A stretch of DNA of 64,000 nt from Actinoallomurus sp963823735. Lineage in GTDB: Bacteria; Actinomycetota; Actinomycetes; Streptosporangiales; Streptosporangiaceae. Of this stretch, positions 36,223 through 44,473 are shown piece after piece. The stretch covers positions 496,001 to 560,000 of the forward strand of contig CAWGMO010000010.1 of the NCBI GenBank assembly GCA_963823735.1, written 5' to 3'. The position numbers and the translations under genes are program-made. Each line of letters starts with the position of its first letter. Within the stretch, counting starts at the first letter, position 1. Under the pieces are notes generated by a model. That model had not been told where the DNA came from, ran no database searches, and worked only from the letters and a program-made list of their open reading frames with translations.

Positions 36223-36234
36223 GTAAACGTTTAC
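36223..36234. promoter_or_regulatory. LacI-type operator (proximal)
   Basis: Perfect 12-bp palindrome GTAAACGTTTAC, 31 nt upstream of the LacI GTG, matching the usual actinomycete LacI-family half-site with central CG. Confidence 0.85.
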
Positions 36235-36257
36235 AGACGAGCTATGAAGCCAGAGCC

Positions 36258-36269
36258 GTAAACGTTTAC
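36258..36269. promoter_or_regulatory. LacI-type operator (distal)
   Basis: Second identical GTAAACGTTTAC palindrome, centred 35 bp from the first. The spacing would let two dimers bind cooperatively and cover the operon promoter, whose boxes I cannot place with confidence. Confidence 0.85.
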
Positions 36270-36511
36270 ATGGGTGAGGAGTATGAAACAGCCTTGAAAC
36301 GTCCCACGTCAAGGGGTATCCGAAGTCTGCACCGATATGTACTCTGCTGGTGGCGCTGTTCCGCGCCTCACCTCCGTTCCGGTGCTCACGCCATCGGCGT
36401 CGTGGAGGCAAAGGGAACCCCGAGTTCTCGGAACGCCGGTTCGCATGCCCCATCCGGCGGGGTCGACGGGAGCGTGAGCCCCGCGGCCGCGCCGTCGACA
36501 GGGAGCATGTG

Positions 36512-37162
36512 ATGACCAGGCAGAAGACCTTCAAGACCCGCGTACGCGACCGCGCCTCCCGCACCGGCGAGAGCTACACGACCGCACGGCGCCGACTGCT
36601 GGAGAAGTCCACCCCCGTACGGCCGCAGTCCGTCCCCGACGGCGCGGTGCGCGAGCGCACCGGGCGCGGCTGGGACGAGTGGTTCGCGCTGCTCGACACG
36701 TGGGGCGCGACGGGACGTACGCACACCGAGATCGCCCGCTGGCTCCGCGACGAGCACGGCGTGGAGAGCTGGTGGTCCCAGAACGTCACGGTGACCTACG
36801 AGCAGGCGCGCGGGACGCGCGTGCCCGGCCAGGGCGCCGACGGGTACTTCTCCGCCACCGGCAGCAAGACCGTCGCGGTGTCCGTGGACCGCCTGTTCGA
36901 GGCGTTCGCGGACGAGGACCTGCGGTCGCGCTGGCTGCCCGGCGTCGAGCTGAGCGTCACCACGTCGACGGCGCCGAAGTCGTTCCGCGCGGGCTGGGAG
37001 GACGGCGCAACCCGGATCGCGGCCGGCTTCGTGGCCAAGGGCGAGGCGAAGGCGCAGCTCGCCGTCAGGCACGAGCGGATCGGGAACGCGGAGGACGCGG
37101 CCCTCATGAAGGCGTTCTGGCGGGAGCGGCTCAGCGCGCTGAAGGAGCTCCTGGAGACCTGA
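36512..37162 (+). CDS. DUF4287/SRPBCC-domain protein
   Basis: The 216-residue product combines an N-terminal Arg-rich segment, a DUF4287-like helical domain (WDEWFALLDTWGATGRTHTE near 50, then LRDEHGVESWWSQNVTVTYE), and a C-terminal SRPBCC-type half near 110-216 (TVAVSVDRLFEAFADEDLRSRW, HERIGNAEDAALMKAFWRERL). The family is common in actinomycetes and its role is unknown; the SRPBCC fold suggests binding of a hydrophobic ligand. ATG 36512 has GGGAG about seven bases upstream. It is divergent from the LacI operon. Confidence 0.75.
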   Translation: MTRQKTFKTRVRDRASRTGESYTTARRRLLEKSTPVRPQSVPDGAVRERTGRGWDEWFALLDTWGATGRTHTEIARWLRDEHGVESWWSQNVTVTYEQARGTRVPGQGADGYFSATGSKTVAVSVDRLFEAFADEDLRSRWLPGVELSVTTSTAPKSFRAGWEDGATRIAAGFVAKGEAKAQLAVRHERIGNAEDAALMKAFWRERLSALKELLET

Positions 37163-37212
37163 CGAGGGGCAGGAACACCTCGTCGAGTATCCCGATCAGG
37201 CTCTCCTCGCCG

Positions 37213-37240
37213 ACGGGACGCCGCTTCAGCGGCGTCCCGT
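37213..37240. terminator. Terminator hairpin after the DUF4287 gene
   Basis: Perfect 12-bp arms (ACGGGACGCCGC and complement) with a TTCA loop, 50 nt after the stop codon. No U-run follows. Confidence 0.7.
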
Positions 37241-37344
37241 GGCGGAGGAGGTCCGAGGCCAGGGTCGTCGCGGTGGTCCCGGCGCTGCTGCTTCCCCGGT
37301 CCGGGTTACGGTGAGAAGCGCCGCCCGCCGACCGAGGAGCCCGT

Positions 37345-38331
37345 ATGCACGCCGTTCTGCGCCCCCGCGCGCTGTCCCCCGGCGACCTGGTCGCGGTCGC
37401 GACCCCGTCGGGCCCGGTGGTCACGGCGTCCGACCGGCCGCTCATCGAGCGCGGCGTGGCGACCCTGGAGGGGATGGGCTTCCGCGTACGCGTGGTGCCG
37501 TCCGCCACCAGCGGGCGCCGCCGGTGGTGGGCGTCGGGGACACCGGCCGCGCAGGCGGAGGAGCTGAACTCCCTGCTGCGCGACCCGGAGGTCCGGGCGA
37601 TCTTCGCGCACACCGGCGGCAAGGCCACGTTCGCCTACCTGGACCTGATCGACCTGGACGCGATCCGGGCCGACCCGAAGCCGATCCTGGGCTACAGCGA
37701 CATCTCGGTCCTGCACCTGGCGCTGTACGCGCGGACCGGCCTGGTCGGGTTCCACGCCGACGTCCTCACCCACGGCATCGGTCTCGGCTGGCACGAACAC
37801 GCCGACGGCGACCGGCGCGCGCAGCTGGTCGACCTGTACGAACGCGTGCTGACCAAGGCGTCGCCCGCGGGCCCCCTCCCGGCCGGGGCGCCGTGGGAGT
37901 GCTGGCGGGAGGGCCGCGCGTCCGGCCCGCTGGTCGGTGGCCTCCTCAACCGGCTGATCCGGCTGCAGGGCACCGGTTTCGCGCCTCCTCACGAGCTCTT
38001 CGACGGGGCCGTCTTCTTCTGGGAGGAGGTCAACCGGCCGGTGCCGGAGGTCTGGAACAACCTCCACATCCTGCGGCTCGCGGGCGTCCTGGACCGGATC
38101 GCGGCGATGGTGGTCGGCGTCCCGTCGAACGTCACCGCCCCGGACAGCGGCCCGAACCCACCGACCCTGCGGGAGGCGGTGCTCGACGCCCTGGGCGACC
38201 GCGACATCCCGGTGCTGGGCAACGTCGACTTCGGCCACGCCGTACCCAACCTCCTCCTCCCCATCGGCGTACGCGCCGAGGTGGACGCGACCGCCGGCAC
38301 CCTGTCGCTCGTGGAACCGGCGGTCGGCTGA
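37345..38331 (+). CDS. LD-carboxypeptidase (peptidase S66, MccF-like)
   Basis: The 328 residues match S66 serine peptidases: VAVATPSGPV near 16, FAHTGGKATFAYL near 90, the nucleophile Ser in ILGYSDISVLHLAL near 119, and later GNVDFGHAVPNLLLPIGV with the C-terminal His. Family members trim the tetrapeptide of murein or inactivate microcin C-type toxins (MccF). The sequence does not separate the two roles. It stands alone, convergent with the cellulase remnants four bases away. Confidence 0.88.
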   Translation: MHAVLRPRALSPGDLVAVATPSGPVVTASDRPLIERGVATLEGMGFRVRVVPSATSGRRRWWASGTPAAQAEELNSLLRDPEVRAIFAHTGGKATFAYLDLIDLDAIRADPKPILGYSDISVLHLALYARTGLVGFHADVLTHGIGLGWHEHADGDRRAQLVDLYERVLTKASPAGPLPAGAPWECWREGRASGPLVGGLLNRLIRLQGTGFAPPHELFDGAVFFWEEVNRPVPEVWNNLHILRLAGVLDRIAAMVVGVPSNVTAPDSGPNPPTLREAVLDALGDRDIPVLGNVDFGHAVPNLLLPIGVRAEVDATAGTLSLVEPAVG

Positions 38332-38335
38332 CCCG

Positions 38336-38555
38336 TTACGAAGCCGTAGGGATGAGGTACGGGTCGAGGTAGGCCTGTTTGGTGGTGTTGACGGTGGTCC
38401 AGTCGTCGTTGAGGATGCCGCCCGTGTCGCCGGAGTTGGGGTTCCAGGACCAGAACGTGAAGTCGATCCCGCCCGCTCCCTTGCCCAGGTAGGCCAGCAG
38501 GGTCCGCAGCCAGGTCTGGTCGCGCGGGTCGGCGAGTGTGGTGCCGAACTCCCCG
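38336..38555 (-). pseudogene. Remnant of a GH5 cellulase (C-terminal end only)
   Basis: About 70 residues starting EFGTTLADPRDQTWL near 38,549 and containing DFTFWSWNPNSGDTGGIL match the end of a GH5 endoglucanase catalytic domain (the EFG region holds the nucleophile Glu). No start codon, signal or earlier domain is present. The fragment starts directly after a ribosome-site-like AAGGAG that follows the GH48 stop codon, as if a deletion joined the leader of a downstream cellulase gene to its last 70 codons. Confidence 0.75.
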
Positions 38556-38560
38556 GTTCT

Positions 38561-39752
38561 CCTTACTGGTCGAAGAGCTGACCGAACGAGGCCATCGCCA
38601 GCGCGATGTCCGATTCCGCCCAGAAACGGTGGTAGTCGAAGACGGGGGCGGCACCGCCGTTCAGGTGGGCCGCGCTGGTAGCTGTTGATGTACGACGGCG
38701 CGTTCCCCGGGCCGGTCTCGCAGCCGCCGCCAGGGGTGTCGCCGTAGCCGTAGACGTTGTCGACGTCCTGCAGCCAGTGCATGCCGTAGATGTCGTCGGT
38801 GCCGTACGCGGACTTCAGCTCGGCGGCGATCGGGTCCTGAACCGACGCTCACGCCGGAGTCGATCTGCGAGGGGTACTGCTCGGGCAGGTCGTGCTCTGC
38901 CGCGTACGTCGCGGGCTTGCCCGCGTTGTAGAAGGAGTTCGTGGGCTGGTCCGCGTGCGTGGGGATCATGTACTTCTCCATGAGCGCCCACGCGCCGTTG
39001 AACTTGCTCCAGTCGCCGGTGACCCTGCCGTACGCGGCCTGCATCCAGATCAGGTAGCTGTTGAGGAAGCGGTCTGCGCGGTGGACCAGTTCGCGGCGGT
39101 GAAGGTCAGCGTGCCGCCGGACGCGACGGACAGGCCGGTCGCGCCGCTCGCCCGCGTGGTGGTGACGGTGACGGGCCCGGACGGCTGCCCGGAGAGCTTC
39201 ACGCCGTACGACGCGGTCTTGCCCTGCTGGACGGTGAGCGCCGCGGGGCTGGCGACGACGGGCGGCCCGCTGAGGACGTGCACGCCCACCGGCGTGGACT
39301 CGGCCGTCGCGCCCGCCGCCGGGCTGGTCAGCGCCACCGTGGGCGCCTTGTGCGCGCCGGTGCAGGTAGTGCCGTTCAGCGCGAACGACGAGGGGGTCGC
39401 GCCGGTGCCGGTGAAGTTGGCGCCGATGGTCGTGCTCGCGCCGGTGGCGAGCGCGCCGTTCCGGCTCAGGTTCTTGACGGTGACGTCCTTGCCGGACTGG
39501 CTCCAGTCGCCGCTCCAGCCCTGCGTGAGCGTCTGGTCGCCGGTGTAGGAGTACTTCAGGGTCCAGCCGTTGATCGCGGCGCCGAGGTTGGCGATGGTGA
39601 GGTTCGCGGTGAAGCCACCGCACCAGTCATTCGCCGAGTAGTCGACCCTGCACTGGACGTCGGCGGCCTCCGCGCCGCGGCCTGGCCACCAGCGAGGCGG
39701 CCAGGAGTGAGAGGGCGACCAGCGCGGCTCGCCATCGGCGTCGTCTCTTCAT
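38561..39752 (-). pseudogene. Broken secreted GH48 cellulase with CBM2 (internal deletions and frameshifts)
   Basis: Pieces in order: signal peptide (MKRRRRWRAALVALSLLAASL), a CBM2 cellulose-binding domain (VQCRVDYSANDWCGGFTANL onward), a Ser/Thr-rich strand domain, then GH48 segments from about SYLIWMQAAYGRVTGDW to YINSYQRG, and finally the GH48 C-terminus (FDYHRFWAESDIALAMASFG) and a TAA stop. The first part of GH48, which should hold the catalytic Glu, and several hundred residues of the middle are missing, and the frame changes at least four times. It cannot encode an active enzyme as read. The ATG at 39752 has GGAG six bases upstream. Confidence 0.8.
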
Positions 39753-39774
39753 GGGCATCTCCTTCTGGCGGGGT

Positions 39775-40770
39775 TCACGCGGAATCACGAATGATGAGGC
39801 GGGTCTCGAGGACCACTCCTGGGAGCGGTGAGGGCTCGCCGGCGATCCGGCCGAGCAGCTCGCGCGCCATCCGTGCCCCCATCTCGGCGATGGGCTGCCG
39901 TACGGTCGTGAGCCTGGGGCGGACCCTCTCGGCGATCGGCGCGTCGTCGAACCCGATGACCGCGACGTCGTCGGGCACCCGGCGTCCCGTACGCCGGAGC
40001 GCGCGCAGGGCGCCGACCGCCATCTGGTCCGACGCGGCCAGGACGGCGTCAATGTCCGGACGGCGGCCGAGCAGCCGGTTCATCGCGTGCTCGCCCGACG
40101 CCTGCCGCAGGTCGCCGTAGGTGACGAGGCCGGTGCTCGACAGCCCGGCGTCGGCCATGGACGCCTGGTACCCGGCGAGCCGGTCGAGGCCGGCGGCCAT
40201 GTCGGGCGGCCCGGCGATGGTGCCGATGGTCCGGCGGCCGGACCGCAGCAGGTAGTCGACGGCGGTACGCGCGCCGCCGTGGTTGTCGGCGTCGACGTAC
40301 GGCAGCGGAGCCGGCCACAGCGGGCGGCCCGCGAACAGCACCGGGATCGGCAGGTGGCGTAAGAGCGTGGCGGGTTCTCCGTGCGCGCTCAGTACGAGCG
40401 CGCCGTCGGCACCGCCGCCGCGCAGGTAGGCCGAGACGGTGCTCCACCGCCCCTCCCGGCCGATGACGAGCACCACGAGCTCGCGCCCGTCCAGCTCGCG
40501 GCGTACACCGGCCAGGACGCGGGTGAAGAAGTCGTCGCCGAAGACCCGCGACTCGTCCTCGCAGATCACCGCGGCGATCGACCCCACGCGGCGTACGGCG
40601 CGGATCCGTACGTATCCGAGGCTGCGCACGGCCTCCTCGACACGGGTGCGCGCGTGATGGCTGACGTGGGCCGTGCCGTTGATGACGCGCGAGGCCGTGG
40701 CGGGCGACACGCCCGCGAGGGCGGCGACGTGGGCCAGCGTCGGTGTCCCGGCGAGGTCGGTTCCGTTCAA
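39775..40770 (-). CDS. LacI-family regulator, CebR-like
   Basis: The 331-residue repressor has the LacI HTH (TLAHVAALAGVSPATASRVI) and an effector domain with DAVLAASDQMAVGALRAL and VAVIGFDDAPIAERVRP. A perfect TGGGAGCGCTCCCA box, the binding site known for Streptomyces CebR, lies 33 bp upstream of its start, and it is next to cellulase gene remnants, so control of cellulose or cello-oligosaccharide use is likely. The start is TTG 40770 with GGGAG upstream; an earlier TTG would lie across the operator. The gene precedes the broken GH48 by 22 bases. Confidence 0.88.
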   Translation of the reverse strand: MNGTDLAGTPTLAHVAALAGVSPATASRVINGTAHVSHHARTRVEEAVRSLGYVRIRAVRRVGSIAAVICEDESRVFGDDFFTRVLAGVRRELDGRELVVLVIGREGRWSTVSAYLRGGGADGALVLSAHGEPATLLRHLPIPVLFAGRPLWPAPLPYVDADNHGGARTAVDYLLRSGRRTIGTIAGPPDMAAGLDRLAGYQASMADAGLSSTGLVTYGDLRQASGEHAMNRLLGRRPDIDAVLAASDQMAVGALRALRRTGRRVPDDVAVIGFDDAPIAERVRPRLTTVRQPIAEMGARMARELLGRIAGEPSPLPGVVLETRLIIRDSA

Positions 40771-40803
40771 GGCGAGACTCCCTTCGGGCGCTTGGCGGGT
40801 CTG

Positions 40804-40817
40804 TGGGAGCGCTCCCA
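40804..40817. promoter_or_regulatory. CebR-type operator
   Basis: Perfect 14-bp palindrome TGGGAGCGCTCCCA (extended to 16 bp by flanking G and C), identical to the CebR box that controls cellulose utilisation in Streptomyces. It lies upstream of the CebR-like gene and indicates autoregulation. Confidence 0.88.
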
Positions 40818-40966
40818 CACAATCCAATTCGGACGAACGGGTGTCAAGGGAGTCATGTCGGTCGGGTAACGCGCGCGTTTCGGCGTGCTACGCGTTCCTC
40901 ACCGCGAGCAGGGACGTAACCCGTTCGGGGCGTACGGACGCTCCGTGAAAGCAGATGAAAACAGGG

Positions 40967-41758
40967 CTACGGCAGCCAGGCGACGTGGCGGTGCAGGAGG
41001 GTGTAGCCGACGAAGGTGACGGCGTCGATGAGGGTGTGCGCGACGATGAGCGGCGTCGTACGGCCCCAGCGCTGGTAAAGGCGGCCGAACAGCAGGCCCA
41101 TCACCACGTTGCCGGCGAAGCCGCCGAACCCCTGGTAGAGGTGGTACGACCCCCGGAGCAGGGCGCTCGTCGCCAGCGAGCGGTTCCGGCCCCAGCCGAG
41201 CTGCGACAGCCGGTGGAGCAGGTAGCCGACGACGAGGATCTCCTCCAGCACGCCGTCCTGGGCGGCCGACAGGATCAGCACCGGGATCCGCCACCACACG
41301 GGCGGCAGCGACGCCGGCACGACCGTGAGGTTGACGCCCGCGTGGTAGGCGCCGAGGTACAGCGCGAGGCCGCAGCCTCCGACGACGGCGGCCAGCACCG
41401 CGCCGCGCAGGAGGTCCTGCCCGGGACGGCGGCGGTCGACGCCCACGGTCGCCAGTGACTCGCCCGACCGCACCAGCAGGTACGCCACGAGCGCCACCGG
41501 CGCGACCGTCACCGCGATGCTCAGCAACTGGAACGACAGGTCGATCCACGGGCGTCCGGGCGCGAGCGAGCCCACGAGGAGCGCCTGCTGGTGGGAGAGC
41601 GACTTGGGCGCGGTCAGCGAGGCGATGAGCTGGAGCAGCGCCTGCGCGCCGCTGGCGCCGAGCGACACGGCGAAGACCACCCAGATCTCCGCCGTGATCA
41701 GCCGCGGCGTCAGCACGGGCCCGGCTCCGGCCTCCGCGTGGGTCGCAGGCGAGGTCAC
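40967..41758 (-). CDS. CPBP-family intramembrane metalloprotease
   Basis: The 263-residue protein has about seven hydrophobic helices. The Abi/CPBP motifs are present: motif 1 with the Glu pair and Arg in GVLEEILVVGYLLHRL near 168, motif 2 LRGSYHLYQGFGGF near 200 with its His, and HTLIDAVTF near the end. These enzymes process prenylated or other membrane peptides, or have immunity functions. The GTG at 41758 gives a short polar N-terminus before the first helix. It sits alone downstream of the carboxylase genes. Confidence 0.88.
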   Translation of the reverse strand: MTSPATHAEAGAGPVLTPRLITAEIWVVFAVSLGASGAQALLQLIASLTAPKSLSHQQALLVGSLAPGRPWIDLSFQLLSIAVTVAPVALVAYLLVRSGESLATVGVDRRRPGQDLLRGAVLAAVVGGCGLALYLGAYHAGVNLTVVPASLPPVWWRIPVLILSAAQDGVLEEILVVGYLLHRLSQLGWGRNRSLATSALLRGSYHLYQGFGGFAGNVVMGLLFGRLYQRWGRTTPLIVAHTLIDAVTFVGYTLLHRHVAWLP

Positions 41759-41780
41759 GTCCGCACCGTAGCAGCGCTGG

Positions 41781-42533
41781 TCAGGGCAGCCAGTTCGGGT
41801 CGCGTTTCTCCAGGAAGGCGGCGATTCCCTCCTTGGCCTCGTCCGAGGCGAAGCAGCGGGCGGACAGCTCCGTCATCGCCGCGAACCCCTCCTCGACCGG
41901 CATCGCGGTCACGGTGCGGGGCAGCTTCTTGGCGATGGCCAGCGCCTCGGGCGCGCCGCGCAGCAGCATGTCCGTGTAGTGGCCGACGGTGGCGTCCAGC
42001 TCCCCGGCGGGCACCGCGCGGTTGATCAGGCCGATCTCCTGGGCGCGCGCGGCGTCGAAGACCTCCCCGGTGAGGAAGTACTCGGCGGCGGCGCGCGACT
42101 CCATGCGGCGCAGGCACGTCACGGCGATCATCGCGGGGACGACGCCCAGGCGTACCTCGGTGAAGGCGAACGTCGCGGTGTCCGGGGCGACGGCCAGGTC
42201 GCAGGCGGTGACCAGGCCGAGGCCGCCGGCGCGCGCCGGGCCGTTGAGGCGGGCCACGACCGGCTTCGGGCTGTCCCAGATCAGCGTCACGAGCCCGGGG
42301 ACGTCCGGCGGCGGCTCGCCGGCGGACTGCTCTTTGAGGTCGGCGCCGGCGCAGAAGACGGTGCCGGCGCCGGTCAGCACGATGACGCGGACGGCGTCGT
42401 CGCCGAGCGCGGCGACGAGCGTCTCGCGCAGTTCGGCGACGAGGCGGCGTGACAGCGCGTTGCGGTTGCGCGGCGAGTCCAGGGTGATCGTCGCGACGCC
42501 GCCCTCGGCGGCGAGACGGACGAGGGGTTCCAT
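41781..42533 (-). CDS. Enoyl-CoA hydratase/isomerase family protein (methylglutaconyl-CoA hydratase-like)
   Basis: The 250-residue crotonase has the CoA and oxyanion-hole segments TGAGTVFCAGADLKE near 58 and ARLNGPARAGGLGLVTACDL near 95, and FAFTEVRLGVVPAMIAV near 125. That last segment resembles LiuC-type methylglutaconyl-CoA hydratases. It is adjacent to a biotin-dependent acyl-CoA carboxylase, as in leucine degradation. ATG 42533 is preceded by AGGAG. No acyl-CoA dehydrogenase or HMG-CoA lyase is in the window, so the pathway is inferred only. Confidence 0.85.
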   Translation of the reverse strand: MEPLVRLAAEGGVATITLDSPRNRNALSRRLVAELRETLVAALGDDAVRVIVLTGAGTVFCAGADLKEQSAGEPPPDVPGLVTLIWDSPKPVVARLNGPARAGGLGLVTACDLAVAPDTATFAFTEVRLGVVPAMIAVTCLRRMESRAAAEYFLTGEVFDAARAQEIGLINRAVPAGELDATVGHYTDMLLRGAPEALAIAKKLPRTVTAMPVEEGFAAMTELSARCFASDEAKEGIAAFLEKRDPNWLP

Positions 42534-42546
42534 CGTTCTCCTCACT

Positions 42547-44469
42547 TCACTGCTCGGCCACGACGGCGAGCACGGCGCCGGACTCGACCTGGCGGCCGAC
42601 CTCGGCGTGCAGGGCGGACACCACTCCGGCGGCCGGGGCGACGATCTGATGCTCCATCTTCATCGCCTCCAGCCACAGCATCGGCTGGCCGCGTTCGACC
42701 GTGTCGCCCTCCTTCACCGCCACGCGTACCACCGAACCGGGCATGGGCGCGAGCAGCGTGCCGGGGGCGACCTGTTCGGCGGGGTCGGGAAGGCGTTCGA
42801 GCGGCGTGAGCGTCACCGGGCCGAGGACGGAGTCCACGTGGACGCTCGCGCCGTGGCGGGCGACGGCCAGGCGCAGGCGTACGCCGTCGCGGTCCAGCAC
42901 GACGCGGTCCGGGGACGCCTCGACCAGCGAGACCCCGTCGTGGCCGGTCAGGCCGTCGCGGGTGAGGAGGTACTCGACCTCGATCCCGCCCTCGAAGGAC
43001 ACCCGCTGCGGCTGGGAGGGCACGTTGCGCCAGCCGCCCGGCAGGTTCCGCAGGACGCGCGCGGACGCGCGGTTCGCGGCGGCCTGGGCGAGGGCGGCGG
43101 CGAGCGCGGACAGGCGTACGGCGTCGTCGCCGGCGAGGCGCGCCGTCGTGTCGTGCCGGTCGAGGAAGCCCGTGTCGGTGGCGCCGCCGGTGAAGGCCTC
43201 GTGCCGCAGGGTGTTGACGAGCTGGTCGCGGTTGGTGACCAGGCCGTGCACGCGGGCGCCGGCCAGCGCGGACGCGAGCCTGCGCGCCGCGGCGGCGCGC
43301 GTCGGGGCGTACGCGATGACCTTGGCGAGCATGGGGTCGTAGAACGTGGAGACGACGCTGCCGGAGACGACGCCGGCGTCGAGCCGCAGCCCGTAGCCGT
43401 CCGGCACGCGGAACTCCACGTCGACGCCGGGCACCTCGAACGCGTGCAGCGTGCCGCTGTGCGGCCGGTAGCCCTCCGCGGGGTCCTCGGCGTACAGGCG
43501 CGCCTCGATGGCGTGGCCCCTGGGGCGCGGCGGGTCGTGCAGCGCGGCGCCTTCGGCCACCTCGATCTGCAGCGCGACCAGGTCGACGCCGAAGACGCAC
43601 TCGGTGACCGGGTGCTCCACCTGAAGGCGGGTGTTGACCTCCAGGAAGAAGAACCCGCCGTCCGGGGAGAGCATGAACTCGACCGTGCCCGCGCCGGTGT
43701 ACCCGATCGCGCGGGCCGCCGCCGCGGCGGCCTCGGACAGGCGCTGGCGCAGCTCGGAGTCGACCGCCGGCGACGGCGCCTCCTCGATGACCTTCTGGTG
43801 GCGCCGCTGGATGGAGCACTCCCGCTCCCCCAGGGTCCACACGGTGCCGTGCGTGTCGGCGAGCACCTGCACCTCGATGTGGCGCGCGCCGGTCAGCAGC
43901 GGCTCGCAGAACACCGCCGGGTCGCCGAACGCCGACTCAGCCTCGCGCCGCGCCGACTCGATCGCGTCGCCCAGGGCGTCCGCGGTCTCCACGACGCGCA
44001 TGCCGCGCCCGCCACCACCCGCCGACGCCTTGACCAGCACCGGGAAGGTGGTGATCTCCCCGGGGTCCAGGTCGGGCAGGACGGGTACGCCGGCGGTCCG
44101 CATCAGGCGCTTGGCCTCGACCTTGAGCCCCATCGCGGAGATCGCCGACGGCGGCGGGCCGACCCAGGTGAGCCCCTTCGCGGTCACCGCCTCGGCGAAC
44201 CCGGCGTTCTCGGACAGGAAGCCGTACCCGGGATGGACGGCGTCCGCCCCCGAGGCGGCTGCCGCGGCGAGGATCGCGTCCTGGTCGAGGTAGGTCTCGG
44301 CCGGAGTCGCGCCCGGAAGGCGTACGGCGAGGTCGGCCTCTGAGGCGTGCGGAAGGGCGGCGTCCGGGTCGGAGAAGACCGCGACCGTCTCGATGCCGAG
44401 GTCACGGCACGTACGGAAGACACGGCGGGCGATCTCGCCCCGGTTGGCCACCAGCAGTCGTGAAATCAT
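42547..44469 (-). CDS. Acyl-CoA carboxylase alpha subunit (biotin carboxylase + BCCP)
   Basis: The 640 residues contain a complete biotin carboxylase: start MISRLLVANRGEIARRVF, ATP-grasp loop KASAGGGGRGMRVV near 165, and FLEVNTRLQVEHPVTE near 280. A linker and a C-terminal biotinyl domain with the lysine in WLEAMKMEHQIVAPAAG near 604 follow. It makes carboxybiotin for the carboxyltransferase encoded four bases upstream. The pairing with a hydratase points to a 3-methylcrotonyl-CoA carboxylase, although propionyl-type use cannot be excluded. Confidence 0.93.
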   Translation of the reverse strand: MISRLLVANRGEIARRVFRTCRDLGIETVAVFSDPDAALPHASEADLAVRLPGATPAETYLDQDAILAAAAASGADAVHPGYGFLSENAGFAEAVTAKGLTWVGPPPSAISAMGLKVEAKRLMRTAGVPVLPDLDPGEITTFPVLVKASAGGGGRGMRVVETADALGDAIESARREAESAFGDPAVFCEPLLTGARHIEVQVLADTHGTVWTLGERECSIQRRHQKVIEEAPSPAVDSELRQRLSEAAAAAARAIGYTGAGTVEFMLSPDGGFFFLEVNTRLQVEHPVTECVFGVDLVALQIEVAEGAALHDPPRPRGHAIEARLYAEDPAEGYRPHSGTLHAFEVPGVDVEFRVPDGYGLRLDAGVVSGSVVSTFYDPMLAKVIAYAPTRAAAARRLASALAGARVHGLVTNRDQLVNTLRHEAFTGGATDTGFLDRHDTTARLAGDDAVRLSALAAALAQAAANRASARVLRNLPGGWRNVPSQPQRVSFEGGIEVEYLLTRDGLTGHDGVSLVEASPDRVVLDRDGVRLRLAVARHGASVHVDSVLGPVTLTPLERLPDPAEQVAPGTLLAPMPGSVVRVAVKEGDTVERGQPMLWLEAMKMEHQIVAPAAGVVSALHAEVGRQVESGAVLAVVAEQ

Positions 44470-44473
44470 TCGC

